A DNA stretch of 64,000 bases, taken from the NCBI GenBank assembly GCA_901472455.1, contig LR590464.1:1488001-1552000 (forward strand). The letters are read 5' to 3'. Each line of letters opens with the position of its first letter. Position 1 is the first letter of the stretch. The DNA comes from Leclercia adecarboxylata (GTDB lineage: Bacteria > Pseudomonadota > Gammaproteobacteria > Enterobacterales > Enterobacteriaceae). A program made the position numbers and the translations under genes. This document shows, in pieces, positions 41,681-52,670 of the stretch. The notes beneath the pieces are model-generated. The model was not told the DNA's origin, ran no database searches, and saw only the letters and a list, made by a program, of their open reading frames with translations.

Positions 41681-42701
41681 CTAGCGATGTAATTTCCCGT
41701 GATCCCGCAGCCACGGCCGCGGTACGCACAATCCCTTCATCCAGCGTCACCAGCGGTTTATAGCCCAGCTCACTCTCAGCGCGCTGCGTATCGAGGGGTA
41801 AAATCAAAGTTAAGTTTTCGACACCCCGTAGTGGGTCAGCGCAGGCTCTTTGGCAGCCTTGTTCCCAGCCGCTCCCATGCTGCGGGCAATAATATCCAGC
41901 ATCGGGTTAAGGCACCGAGCGGATCCGGCCAGTGAATATTCAGTTCGTCAATCAGCTTCTGCACAATGCTGCGCAGGGAGCGCGGTTCGCCGTTGGTGAT
42001 GTTGTACGCCCGCCCGGAAGGGAGCTGATCGCATTCGCTCTGGCTGGCCAGCCACATGGCATGAATGGCGTTGTCGAAATAGGTCATATCCACCAGCGCA
42101 TCTCCGCCGCGCGGCAACAGCACGCTACCGTAGTGGTGCATCATCTGCGCCAGGCGTGGAATAAAGACTTTATCGTGCGGGGCCAAACAGGCTCTGGGCC
42201 GCAGGATGGTAAAGCGGGTATGCGGGTTGGACTGCGCCAGCAGATCGATCACCTGTTCGCTGGCGGGCTTTGCTGCGGGCAAATTCGCAGGCGTAGCGCG
42301 CAGGACGGAAATCTCCTGGACGTCGCGATGGTGGTGATAGTCAAAATAGAGCGACGGGGGAAGAGATGTGGACAAAGTTGCGCACGCCCCAGGCCACAGC
42401 CCCACTCCCCCAGACGGCGGGTAGCGCGCACGTTAGCCAGATCGAAGGCCTCCTGGGTTCCCCACGGCGAGGTAAAGCTGGAGCAGTGCCACAGCGTATC
42501 GATCCCGGCCAGCATCACTTTCGCCTGGGAAGAGACCAGTTCCGTCAGGTCGGCATGGACAAACTCTGCGCCCATTTTTTGCAGCAATTTACCCATCGCT
42601 TCATTGCGACCGGTAGCCCGGACGCTGACGCCTTTATTGCGCAAAAACTCCACCGCATTGCGGCCTAAGCCGCTGGTGGCGCCGGTAACCAGTACCTTCA
42701 T
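41681..42701 (-). CDS. ybjS: NAD-dependent epimerase/dehydrogenase YbjS (frame interrupted)
   Basis: Extended short-chain-dehydrogenase fold, about 337 residues joined; substrate unknown. The N-terminus has the NAD-binding fingerprint [18 protein letters not shown]. Other visible parts are [14 protein letters not shown], the catalytic Tyr region [41 protein letters not shown] and [13 protein letters not shown]. Frames change near 42405, 41880-41890, 41815 and 41715; the last part ends [14 protein letters not shown] at 41681. First core gene after the secretion insertion. Confidence 0.9.
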
Positions 42702-42792
42702 ATCGATCCACTGTTTGAAAAGAATTTCGTGCGCATTCTTCCGTGAATTACGCTTGCATGCAATGGGAAACGTGAAAGATTCGCAGTTTTAA

Positions 42793-44229
42793 TTAGACTT
42801 TTTCTGTCTTTTGTTCTGCCAGACGGGCAATACGCCGGGCCATGCCGCGGAAGATGAACAGGTGCGCCGGGATCATCAGCAACCAGTAGAACAGACCCGG
42901 CATGCCGTGCGGGTGCCACCAGGCGCGCACGTCCAGCTCCCGGTGATCGCCTTTGTCCTTCAGGGTAAAACACAAACGCCCGAGGCCGGGGGCTTTCATG
43001 CCAAACAGCATCGCCAGCTGTTTTTCCGGCTCGACGATAATCACCTTCCAGCTGTCGACCGTATCGCCGGTTTGCAGCCAGGGTGCCGCCGGACGGCCTT
43101 TCGCCAGCTTGTGCCCCACCAGCAGGTCCATCATCGCCCGGGTTTTCCACAGGGCGTTGCCAAAGAAGTAGCCCTCTTTCCCGCCGATCTGATTGACCAC
43201 CTGCCATAAGGCGCTCAGGCTGGCGGCGGTTTTTACCGTACAACCGGCCTGTTTCGGGTAATAACCATATTCCGGCCGCCAGCGGGCGAAGGCCTGGGCG
43301 TCGTAACCCCAGTCACTGGAGTTCACCAGCTTCTCCTCTTCTTTCAGCGTATTGCGCACCGCGTCATCGAAGCGAATTAATTCCTGCGGGATCAGCGCCC
43401 GCAGCGCCCGGTCGTCGGCCAGCAGATCGTGCTTCAGCCCCTGGATTAAGGCTTTGGCGGTGGTCGGCGGTACGGAGGTAATGACGTTTAAAAACCACAC
43501 CGAGATCCAGCGGGTCGGGAAGGGGATGGGGATCAGCGGGCGACGGCGGCCGCTTACCACCATAAAATGTTCGAACTGCTGCTGGTAGCTCAACACCTCT
43601 GGCCCGGCGGCCTCCAGTACCCGGTGCGCTGTGGCCGGGTGATGGAGCAATTCAACCAGGTAGTACAGCAGGTTCTCCAGCGCAATCGGCGTGGTGCGCG
43701 AGCGCACCCAGCGCGGCGGGGTCAACACCGGCAGGTTATAGACCATGTCACGCATCACCTCGAAGGCGGCAGATCCCGCCCCGACGATGATCCCGGCCCG
43801 CAGTTCGGTGAGCGGGATCCCGGCGCTGCGCAAGGTTTCAGCGGTCAACTGCCTGGCGCGCAAATGGTCGGACTGCTCATGCTCCGGTGCCTGCAACGAA
43901 CTGAGGAAGATGATCTGTTTGACCGGATTATCCAGTAGCAGGTCGCGCACGTTCATCGCCACCTGGCGCTCGTGAGCGATGAAGTCTCCCCCTTCGCCCA
44001 TGCTGTGCACCAGATAATAAAGGGTATCCACCCCTTCAAGCAGGGCCGCCAGTTCCCGCGGCCAGTTAAGATCGATAGCATGGCAACTGACGTTGGGCAG
44101 GTTTTGCTTTTGCAGGCGCTCAACGTTGCGTGCCGCAGCCCGGACCTGATACCCACGCGCGCTCAGGGCGACCACCAGATGTTGGCCGATATACCCGCTG
44201 GCACCCAGCACCAGAATACGTTGCGGCAC
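42793..44229 (-). CDS. ybjT: SDR/NmrA-like protein YbjT (DUF2867)
   Basis: 478 residues, intact. N-terminal Rossmann fold with [19 protein letters not shown], then [17 protein letters not shown] and [18 protein letters not shown]. The C-terminal DUF2867 domain (about 330-478) contains [20 protein letters not shown] and ends with a hydrophobic segment ([16 protein letters not shown]) that may touch the membrane. Function unknown. Ten bases after ltaE, suggesting an ltaE-ybjT-ybjS transcript. Confidence 0.95.
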   Translation of the reverse strand: MPQRILVLGASGYIGQHLVVALSARGYQVRAAARNVERLQKQNLPNVSCHAIDLNWPRELAALLEGVDTLYYLVHSMGEGGDFIAHERQVAMNVRDLLLDNPVKQIIFLSSLQAPEHEQSDHLRARQLTAETLRSAGIPLTELRAGIIVGAGSAAFEVMRDMVYNLPVLTPPRWVRSRTTPIALENLLYYLVELLHHPATAHRVLEAAGPEVLSYQQQFEHFMVVSGRRRPLIPIPFPTRWISVWFLNVITSVPPTTAKALIQGLKHDLLADDRALRALIPQELIRFDDAVRNTLKEEEKLVNSSDWGYDAQAFARWRPEYGYYPKQAGCTVKTAASLSALWQVVNQIGGKEGYFFGNALWKTRAMMDLLVGHKLAKGRPAAPWLQTGDTVDSWKVIIVEPEKQLAMLFGMKAPGLGRLCFTLKDKGDHRELDVRAWWHPHGMPGLFYWLLMIPAHLFIFRGMARRIARLAEQKTEKV

Positions 44230-44238
44230 GTTAGCTCC

Positions 44239-45240
44239 TTAGCGCTGCAAAAAAGCCTGCCAGTGGGCAACCACGTCGGCAAGCTGCTCGCGGTTGACGT
44301 CGAGATGCATCACCAGACGAACCACGCCGGAAGCATTGATCAACACGCCGCGTTCTTTCATAAAGGCGCCCAGCGCGGCGGCATTGTCGTCACCCACGCG
44401 GACAAACAGCATATTGGTATCGTGACGCATCACATCGGCGCCGATCTCGCGCAGTTGCGTCGCCATCCACGCCGCATTGTCGTGATCCTCTTTCAGGCGA
44501 GTAACGTTATTTTTCAGCGCGTACAGACCCGCAGCGGCGAGGATCCCGGCCTGGCGCATGCCGCCGCCGGTCATTTTACGCCAGCGGTTGGCACGCTTGA
44601 TGTAGTCGGCATCGCCCACCAGCAGGGAACCCACCGGCGTGCCCAGCCCTTTGGAGAGACAAATGGTGAACGAGTCGCAATATTGCGTGATCGCGTTCAG
44701 CTCGCAGCCATACTCCACCACGGCGTTAAAGATGCGCGCGCCGTCCACGTGCAGCCCCAGCTTACGCTCGCGGGTAAAGTCCCACGCTGCTTTCAGGTAC
44801 TCGCGCGGCAGCACTTTGCCGTTATGGGTATTTTCGAGGCTGAGCAGTCTGGTGCGGGCGAAGTGGATATCATCGGCTTTGATTTTGGCCGCGACCTTAT
44901 CCAGCGGGAGGGTGCCGTCAGGCGCGGCATCGATTGGCTGCGGCTGGATGCTGCCCAGCACCGCTGCGCCACCGGCTTCGTACAGGTAGTTATGCGCGCC
45001 CTGACCGACGATATACTCTTCGCCGCGCTCGCAGTGGCTGAGCAGGGCCACGAGGTTGGCCTGGGTGCCTGTCGGCAGGAACAGGGCGGCCTCTTTGCCG
45101 CTCAGTTCGGCGGCGTAACGCTGAAGTTCGTTAACGGTGGGGTCGTCACCGTAGACGTCATCCCCGACCGGCGCGGCCAGCATCTCCCTGAGCATGGCCT
45201 GCGTCGGGCGAGTAACGGTATCACTGCGTAAATCAATCAT
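44239..45240 (-). CDS. ltaE: Low-specificity L-threonine aldolase LtaE
   Basis: PLP enzyme cleaving L-threonine and L-allo-threonine to glycine and acetaldehyde. 333 residues, intact. MIDLRSDTVTRPTQAMLREM at the start, GTQANLVALLSHC, the cofactor region HVDGARIFNA, and the PLP lysine in CLSKGLGTPVGSLL. Upstream is a 154-base gap to poxB. Confidence 0.97.
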   Translation of the reverse strand: MIDLRSDTVTRPTQAMLREMLAAPVGDDVYGDDPTVNELQRYAAELSGKEAALFLPTGTQANLVALLSHCERGEEYIVGQGAHNYLYEAGGAAVLGSIQPQPIDAAPDGTLPLDKVAAKIKADDIHFARTRLLSLENTHNGKVLPREYLKAAWDFTRERKLGLHVDGARIFNAVVEYGCELNAITQYCDSFTICLSKGLGTPVGSLLVGDADYIKRANRWRKMTGGGMRQAGILAAAGLYALKNNVTRLKEDHDNAAWMATQLREIGADVMRHDTNMLFVRVGDDNAAALGAFMKERGVLINASGVVRLVMHLDVNREQLADVVAHWQAFLQR

Positions 45241-45394
45241 GTCATATCCTTATACACGTCTTTCTTCGCGCTGCCGCGGCGCTGGCTGCCCCCTCAAACC
45301 CCCATCACATCGTTACCTCTGCTTCCGGGGATTTTCGGGCTTGCCACCTCAATGCAACACGATGGATTTTGTGTATGAATTGAAAAGGATATTT

Positions 45395-47115
45395 TTACCT
45401 GAGCCAGTTGGTTTTTGCCAGTTCCAGAACTTCGTCGCCGCGACCGCTGATGATGGCGCGCAGCATATACAGGCTAAACCCTTTCGCCTGTTCAAGTTTG
45501 ATCTGCGGTGGAATTGCCAGTTCGTCTTTGGCGACCACCACATCCACCAGCACCGGGCCGTCGGTGGCGAAAGCGCGTTGCAGGGCGTCATCCACCTCCG
45601 AGGCTTTCTCCACCCGGATGCCGGTAATGCCGCAGGCTTCCGCGATGGCCGCGAAATTGGTGTCGTGCAGGTCGGTGCCGTCGGTGAGATAGCCCCCGGC
45701 TTTCATCTCCATCGCTACAAAGCCCAGCACGCTGTTGTTGAAGACGATGATCTTAATCGGCAGCTTCATCTGCGCCACCGAGAGGAAATCGCCCATCAGC
45801 ATGCTAAACCCGCCGTCGCCGCACATCGCCACCACCTGGCGATCCGGCGCGGTGGCTTTGGCCCCCAGCGCCTGCGGCATGGCGTTCGCCATCGAACCGT
45901 GGTTGAACGAGCCGAGCAGGCGGCGTTTGCCGTTCATTTTCAGGTAGCGCGCCGCCCAGACGGTGGGGGTGCCCACGTCGCAGGTGAAGATGGCGTCATC
46001 GTCGGCGTAATGGCTGATCTGCTGCGCCAGGTACTGCGGGTGCAGCGCCTTGTCGCTGGGCTTCGCCAGGTCGTCCAGCCCTTTGCGCGCATCGCGATAG
46101 TCGCTGAGCGCTTTATCAAGGAACTTACGATCGGTCTTCTCCTCCAGCAATGGCCATCAGGGCGGCGAGCGTGGCCTTGATGTCACCCACCAGCGCCATA
46201 TCGACTTTGCTGTGCGCCCCGATACTGGCCGGGTTAATGTCGATCTGGATGATTTTGGCATCGGTGGGGTAAAAACGCGCGATAAGGGAACTGGGTGCCG
46301 AGCAGCACCAGGGTGTCGGCGTTCATCATGGTGTGGAACCCGGACGAGAAGCCGATCAGCCCGGTCATCCCCACGTCGTAAGGGTTATCGTACTCCACAT
46401 GCTCTTTGCCGCGCAGGGCGTGAACAATCGGCGCCTTGAGCATGCCCGCAAATTCCAGCAGCTCATCATGCGCACCGGCACAACCGCTGCCGCACATCAG
46501 GGCAATATTGCTGGAGTAGCGCAGCAGCTGGGCCAGCTTTTTCAGTTCAGCCTGGGCGGGGGTGACTACCGGCAGGGGGGCGGGATACCAGTGGTTACTG
46601 GCGCTTTCCGGAGCGCCTGCAACGCCACGTCGCCAGGCAACACAATCACTGAGACGCCGCGTTTTAAAATGCGTTGCGCAGGGCCAGAGCCAGCACCTGG
46701 GGATCTGCTCCGGCGAGGAGACCAGCTCGCAGTAGTGGCTGCATTCGCGGAACAGTTTCCTGAGGATGTGTCTCCTGGAAATAGCCGCTGCCGATCTCAC
46801 TCGACGGAATGGTGTGCGGCGATGGCCAGCACCGGGACGTGATTACGATGACAATCAAAACAGGCCGTTGATGAGATGCAGGTTGCCTGGCCCGCAGGAA
46901 CCGGCGCAGACCGCCAGCTCGCCGGTGAGCTGAGCCTCGGCCCCGGCGGCGAACGCGGCGACCTCCTCATGACGGGTGGGCATCCACTCGATAGTGTCCA
47001 TCCGGTTCAGGCTGTCGCTCAGACCGTTAAGTGAATCCCCGGTGACACCCCAGATCCGTTTTACTCCGGCCTGTTCCAGCATTTTCGCGATGTAGTTCGC
47101 CACGGTTTGTTTCAT
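45395..47115 (-). CDS. poxB: Pyruvate dehydrogenase (ubiquinone) PoxB (frame interrupted)
   Basis: Peripheral membrane flavoenzyme that decarboxylates pyruvate to acetate and CO2, passing electrons to ubiquinone. About 572 residues joined. ThDP binding is visible in the C-terminal third ([18 protein letters not shown] with [12 protein letters not shown]). The N-terminus has [15 protein letters not shown] with the cofactor Glu. The lipid-binding C-terminal helix reads [18 protein letters not shown]. Several one-base changes lie between 46150 and 46870. In E. coli the gene is RpoS-dependent. Confidence 0.94.
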
Positions 47116-47268
47116 GGTAGTCCGTCTCCTGAATGTGATAACGCTTTCAAGCTTAGATGAAACTCACCGCCATGCTGGTTTAATCCCCCTCATTAATGGT
47201 TGCTTTCAATGTGCAATATTTCGTCATATTGGTGGGGTGACTTCGGGTGAAAACAGGAATAAATTCAA

Positions 47269-47700
47269 ATGGTTAAATCATTGTTAATTGCTGTTAATGA
47301 AAAGCTAACATGCGACGATACGGGTAAGCTGTTGTTGCGTCTGGCGGTAGGGGATTGATGCTGTTTCATGGTCTGCATAAGGCCATCGACGGGGTGGGGG
47401 GGCATTGCAGGCATGCTGGTGGCGAAGGGCTGCCAGGTTTTATCGCCTATGGCGTATTGGTTGGCGAAGTTATCGCCCCAATCCTGATTATTCTCGGCAT
47501 CCTTACCCGTCCTGCTGCGCTGGTGCTGGCCTTTACCATGGTGGTGCGTGGTTGATGGTAGGCACCGGTAAAAACCTTCGCGCTGGATGCGGTAGGGCGT
47601 GGGCGATTGAGAGCCTGGTCTACTTCTTTGTGGGCGCGCTGGCGGTGGCATTTTTAGGGCAGGGCGGTATGCGATGGTGCGCGATCCGGCGTGGAAATAA
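47269..47700 (+). CDS. DoxX-family membrane protein (frame interrupted)
   Basis: About 142 residues joined, four hydrophobic segments: LLLRLAVGGLMLFHGLHKAIDG, YGVLVGEVIAPILIILGILT, AALVLAFTMVVAWLM and AIESLVYFFVGALAVAFLG. The HG and GE residues are typical of DoxX/DoxD proteins, whose roles are mostly unknown. An AGGAA Shine-Dalgarno precedes ATG 47269. Frames change near 47352, 47400, 47550, 47575 and 47668. It is not in E. coli between poxB and hcr, and it runs opposite to both. Confidence 0.8.
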
Positions 47701-47718
47701 CGCCTCTGCGCCAGTAAA

Positions 47719-47797
47719 GCCGGGCGACACTGCATGTGCCCCGGCCTACAGTTTGCTGTCTATGGCAGGCCCGGTAAGCGCAGTGCCACCGGGCGTT
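47719..47797. repeat. REP/BIME element between the DoxX gene and hcr
   Basis: GCCGGGCGACACTGCATGTG followed by CCCCGGCC, and an inverted partner GGCCCGGTAAGCGCAGTGCC with ACCGGGC. It lies between two convergent genes. Confidence 0.65.
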
Positions 47798-47799
47798 TA

Positions 47800-48767
47800 T
47801 CAGGCCAGCACTAAATCTCCCTGCGGATGACAGGAGCAGGCCAGTACATAGCCTTCCGCCACTTCGGCATCCGTCAGCGTCATGGTGCTGGTGACGGTGT
47901 AATTTCCGTCAACCACCTTCGTTTTACAGCAGCCGCACACGCCTGCACGACAGGCGGCCACCACCGGCACGTTATTGCTCTCCAGTGCCTCCAGCAGCGT
48001 GCTGCCCACGCGGCCAAAGAAGGTCTGCGCCGGTTGCAGTTTGGTGAACTTCAGCCCACTGGTGGCGGCTTCTGCCACCGGGGTAAAGAACTGCTCTTTA
48101 AAGAAGCGGGTCACGCCCAGGGCCTTCACCTCTTCTTCCACGATGCCCATATACGCTGCCGGACCACAGGTCATCACGGTACGACTGGCGATATCTGGCA
48201 CGCGCTGCAGCAGCTCGCGGCTCAGGCGACCGGCGACAAAACCGGCCGTGGCGTTGTTTTCGCCACCAGGGTGACCGGGTAGTTACGCCATTCATCCGCG
48301 AAAATCACATCCTGCGGCGAGCGCACGCTGAAGATAACCTCCACGTCGGCCTGCGGGCGTACTTCGCCAGCCAGCGACGCATTGACATCACCGGCGTCAC
48401 CCCGCAACCTGCGGCCAATAGCAGGAATTTATCGTCTGGCTTATCGTCACAGGTGAAATCCCCTTGCGCGTCGGAGAGCCAGAGATAATCCCCACGTTTC
48501 ACGTCACGGGTCAGCCACTGCGAGCCTGGCCCCTCATCAATGCGGCGGGATGGTCAGCGTAATGTACTCACTGATGCCTGGCGTTGAGGAGATAGTGTAC
48601 GCCCGCAGCGTCTCCGCTGAGTTACGCACGCTGACCAGCGCATACTGCCCGGCACGGTACGGATAGTAATCGTGGCAGAGCAGTGACAGGGTCCAGACGT
48701 CCGGCGTTTCCTGATGGATGTGATGAACCTGCATCCGCCATGGGCACTGATGGGTTGGCATTGTCAT
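47800..48767 (-). CDS. hcr: NADH oxidoreductase Hcr (frame interrupted)
   Basis: Electron donor to Hcp, about 322 residues joined. N-terminal FAD/NAD module (RAGQYALVSVRNSAETLRAY with RAYTISSTPG; CGVTPVMSM; MTCGPAAYM) and C-terminal plant-type 2Fe-2S ferredoxin domain with CRAGVCGCCKTKV and the last ligand in ACSCHPQGDL. Frames change near 48540, 48400 and 48235. It follows hcp by ten bases as an operon. Confidence 0.93.
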
Positions 48768-48777
48768 TCTTAACTCC

Positions 48778-50439
48778 TTACGCGCTCAGCAGTTGCTTCA
48801 TGTCTTCTTCAACGGTGGTCACGGAACGCAGACCAAACTTCTCGTTGAGGACGGCCAGCAGATCCGGCGTAAAGAAGCCTGGTGCGGTCGGGCCGGTAAC
48901 GATGTTTTTCACGCCCAGCGACAGCAGGGTCAGCAGGATCACAATCGCTTTCTGTTCGAACCAGGAGAGCACCAGCGACAGCGGCAGGTCGTTCACGCCG
49001 CAGCCCAGTTTTTCAGCCAGGGGTGACAGCCAGAATGATTGCCGAGTAAGCGTCGTTACACTGACCGGCGTCGATCAGACGCGGCAGGCCTTCGATATCC
49101 CCGAACTCCAGCTTGTTGAAACGGTATTTACCGCAGGCCAGGGTCAGGATCAGGCCAGTCATCCGGTACGCTGGTGGCGAAATCGGTGAAGTAATTACGT
49201 TCCCCCGCGTGCGCCGTCGCAGCCGCCCACCAGGAAGATGTGACGCAGTTTTTCACGGCTCACCAGGTCGATCAGGGAATCCGCGGCACCCAGCAGGGTC
49301 TGACGGCCAAAACCAACGGTGATCAGGTGTGGAATTTCGCTGTACGGGAAGCCCGCCATCTGCTGTGCCTGGGGCGATCACCGGACCAAAAATCGTCACC
49401 CTCAAGGTGGCTCACACCCGGCCAGCCGACAATGCTGCGGGTCCAGATACGATCGTCGTAGGCGCCAACGGTTGGGTCGATGATGCAGTTAGAGGTCATC
49501 ACGATCGGGCCAGGGAAGCGGGCGAACTCGACCTGCTGGTTCTGCCAGCCGCTGCCGTAGTTACCGATCAGATGTTTGAATTTGCGCAGCTCAGGGTAGC
49601 CGTGGGCAGGCAGCATCTCGCCGTGGGTGTAGACGTTCACGCCGGTGCCGTCGGTCTGCTCCAGCAGATTATAGAGATCTTTCAGGTCGTGACCGGAGAT
49701 CAGGATGCACTTGCCTTCGGTCGCTTTGACGTTGACCTGAGTCGGCGTTGGGTGGCCATATTTGGTGGTTTCACCGGCATCCAGAATGCTCATCACCTTG
49801 AAGTTCATCTGGCCGATTTCCATGGAGCACTCCAGCAGAGCGTTCATGTCAGGAAGGCCAGGTGCCCAGCCACGCCATAATTTTGTGGTACTGGGCGTAG
49901 ATATCGTTGTCGTACTGATCCAGAACGTGCGCGTGTTCCATATAGGCCGCGGCACCTTTCAGGCCGTACAGGCAAAGCAGACGCAGGCCGAGAATGTTTT
50001 CACCGATCGCCGCTTTGTCTTTGTTCGGGGGTGAAGTCTGCCGCCTGACGTTGCAGGTCGCCGAGATCGTCGCTCACCAGCTGCAGGTCGGCCATAGGGT
50101 TATCGACGCGGGCATTGGCATCAACATTCAGGGGACTGCGCTTTCAGGGCGTCACGCAGGGCAATGGCTTCGCGGGGCGTAGCCCACAATGCGTGGTGAA
50201 TCGAAGTTGACGTTCGTCAGGGTAGAGAAAAACGCGCGTGGCGCGAAGTTATCAACGTAGTGGTCGATAATGCCATATTCCCGGGCTTTTACCGCCCAGG
50301 CGGATAAACCCTGCAGGGCTGCAATCAGCAGATCCTGCAGATCGGAAGTTTCTGCAGTTTTACCGCACATGCCCTGTGCGTAGGAGCAGCCGTTGCCAGC
50401 TGGGGTACGGATGGTTTGTTCACATTGCACACAAAACAT
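48778..50439 (-). CDS. hcp: Hybrid-cluster protein Hcp (frame heavily interrupted)
   Basis: NO reductase and S-nitrosylase under anaerobic nitrosative stress, about 550 residues joined. The N-terminal cluster cysteines are in [20 protein letters not shown] with QGMCGK. Hybrid-cluster ligands can be seen in [49 protein letters not shown] and [12 protein letters not shown]. About eight single-base changes (around 50185, 50130, 50030, 49875, 49370, 49220, 49160 and 49015) are mainly insertions, making the span nine bases longer than expected. ATG 50439 matches the family start. Confidence 0.93.
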
Positions 50440-50452
50440 AATCACACCTGTT

Positions 50453-50478
50453 AAAGTTATATTTGATATACATGTTTA
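50453..50478 (-). promoter_or_regulatory. Possible FNR/NsrR control site upstream of hcp
   Basis: AAGTTATATTTGATATACATG with TTT is AT-rich and partly symmetrical; TTGAT-ATAC-AT fits half of an FNR site. hcp-hcr is FNR-activated and NsrR-repressed in E. coli. It is very close to the start codon, so repressor binding is the more likely role. Confidence 0.3.
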
Positions 50479-50582
50479 AGATTATGCTTGCGGCGATACG
50501 GTGAAAAGGGCTTTCTTCCACTAAGTAGAGGGTTATTGATTTAGCGCAATTTTGGCGGTAGAAGGCTACCGCCTAAGAAGTA

Positions 50583-51482
50583 TCAGGCGGAGAAGAACGC
50601 CATCATGATCGGCACCAGCAGGCTTAAAATAAAGCCGTGAACGATGGCCGCAGGCACCATCTCCAGCCCGCCCGAGCGTTGCAGCACCGGCAGGGTAAAG
50701 TCCATCGAGGTGGCACCGCACAGGCCCAGCGCCGTGGAGCGGCTACGACGGACCAGGCCCGGAATAAGCATAATCGCGATCAGCTCGCGGCCTAAATCGT
50801 TAAAGAAGGCGGCGCTGCCAATGACCGGGCCAAAAGATTCGGTTAACAGAATGCCGGACAGAGAGTACCAGCCAAAACCGGAGGCCATTGCCAGGGCGGT
50901 ATTAAGCGGCAGGTCGAGAATAAAGGCGTTGATCACCCGCCCACCAGCGAACTGCCCACTACGATCACGGCGACCATCATGCCGCGACGATTCAGGACAA
51001 TCTGTTTTAAGGTCATGCCGTTATTTCGCAGCTGAATACCAATCAGGAACAGCAGGAAGATCAGGGTATATTCGCTGGCTTCGGTGGCGTGTTGTAAAAA
51101 GGCGAACCCGGTCAGACCCAGCATAAAACCCAGCACCACTACGCCGCATAATTTCAGTGACTCCAGCGCCATGGCGATACGCGACGGTAATTTTTCCTGA
51201 TGATGGTTGGTTTTTCCACGGAATAACGCGTTCCAGCCAGAAGAGGGCCGCAATATTGCACAGCAAAATAACCCCCATCGTAATGACGGAGTAATGCAGG
51301 ATCGAGAGCAGGTTGGTCGCCAGATTATCGAGGAAGGCGAGGCTGATGCCCATAAAAAACAGAATGACGTAAACAATCCAGCTCAGTAAACGGTTGATCA
51401 GTTTTAACGCTGACAGCTGACGAAGAGGAATGAGATAACCCACGATCAGCGGGATCAGAATGATTAAGAGTCCTGAAAACAT
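50583..51482 (-). CDS. lysO: L-lysine exporter LysO (YbjE) (frame interrupted)
   Basis: Inner-membrane exporter of lysine (and the analogue thialysine), 299 residues joined. Eight hydrophobic segments, including GLLIILIPLIVGYLIPLRQ at the start, EYTLIFLLFLIGIQLRNNGM and GFGWYSLSGILLTESFGPVI; the acidic residues in these helices are typical. Frames change near 51225 and 50936 in opposite directions. ATG 51482 fits the E. coli start; a TTG two codons upstream is in frame. Confidence 0.93.
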
Positions 51483-51569
51483 GAACAACCGGTCCTTTAT
51501 ATGAATGGCGCAGTGACACTACCCAATTCAGGCGGTTCAGTAAAGGTAGAAAATGGGGGGAGGTGCGGT

Positions 51570-51602
51570 TTAAGGCCGGGCGGCGCTGACGCTTGCCCGG
51601 CG
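51570..51602. repeat. REP element after aqpZ
   Basis: GGCCGGGCGGCGCTGACGCT followed by TGCCCGGC forms the usual REP palindrome, 11 bases downstream of the aqpZ stop. Confidence 0.7.
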
Positions 51603-51612
51603 CGGCGTTGGT

Positions 51613-52309
51613 TCAGTCGCGTTTTTCCAGCAGGGTGCGGTACAGCACGCCGCCGAGGATACCGCCGACAATCGGCATCACCCAGAACAGCCACAGCTGA
51701 TCCAGCGCCCAGCCGCCCTGGAAGAGCGCTACTGCGGTACTGCGTGCCGGGTTAACTGAGGTGTTGGTCACCGGAATGCTGATCAGATGGATCAGGGTCA
51801 GCGCCAGGGCCAATCGCAAGGGGGGCAAAACCGGCCGGGGCGCGTTTATCGGTGGCGCCGTGGATCACCAGCAGGAAGCCAGCGGTCAGCACAATTTCAA
51901 TGACGATGGCAGACAGCATCGAGTAACCGCCCGGCGAGTGCTCGCCAAATCCGTTCGCAGCAAAACCGCTGGCCGCGGCATCAAAGCCTGCTTTACCGCT
52001 GGCAATCAGATACAGAATCGCGGCCGCAATAATGCCGCCAATCAGCTGGGCAATAATATAGCCAATAATCTCTTTTGCCGGAAAACGGCCGCCCGCCCAT
52101 AAACCTAATGTAACCGCCGGGTTAAAATGCCCGCCGGAAATATGCCCCACGGCATACGCCATGGTTAATACCGTTAAGCCGAAGGCCAGAGCAACCCCGA
52201 CAAAACCAATCCCTAATTCCGGGAAACCTGCCGCCAGCACGGCGCTGCCGCAGCCACCAAACACCAGCCAGAATGTACCAAAACATTCCGCTGCTAATTT
52301 TCTGAACAT
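51613..52309 (-). CDS. aqpZ: Aquaporin Z (frame interrupted once)
   Basis: Water channel of the MIP family, 231 residues joined, six helices. Both NPA loops are present: [15 protein letters not shown] and [14 protein letters not shown]. An extra base near 51820 splits the C-terminal third. ATG 52309 is chosen because [20 protein letters not shown] is the family start; upstream in-frame residues are not family-like. Confidence 0.95.
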
Positions 52310-52670
52310 AACCACCTCAAAGAAAAAAGGCGCAAGTTTGCGCATTGTTATTTATCGCCAATAGGGCGATGAGTTTTGAAACGCCATTATTTTAAAAATG
52401 AATACCCCCCCCTCACCCAGCGAAATAAATAAGGTAAATTTGATGTAGGGCAAGGTGATGCCTTTAAGTAAAAATCGTATGGCGGAATTTCCGGCAGCAA
52501 AACGATTTCGCGGATATTTTTTATTTCGGATGAAAGCTGGCGGCTGAATATTTTAATTTTTTTAAAATTGCTTATGACTATTCCACTGATAATCGGGTGT
52601 CCGTTCGGCCGCGCTGGGGGTTATACTCCTGATAACTTAAAGGAAAAAGTTCATCTCTCCCGGAGGGTAC
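52310..52670. other. aqpZ-ybjD divergent intergenic region
   Basis: 361 bases without a gene, AT-rich in its middle (52380-52580). A TATACT hexamer at 52622-52627 could be the ybjD -10. No operator or RNA gene is recognised. Confidence 0.5.

Noticed and set aside
43972-45231. 419-codon plus-strand ORF opposite ltaE
   Set aside because: Antisense to intact ltaE and the start of ybjT, with low-complexity His/Gln-rich composition; not coding.
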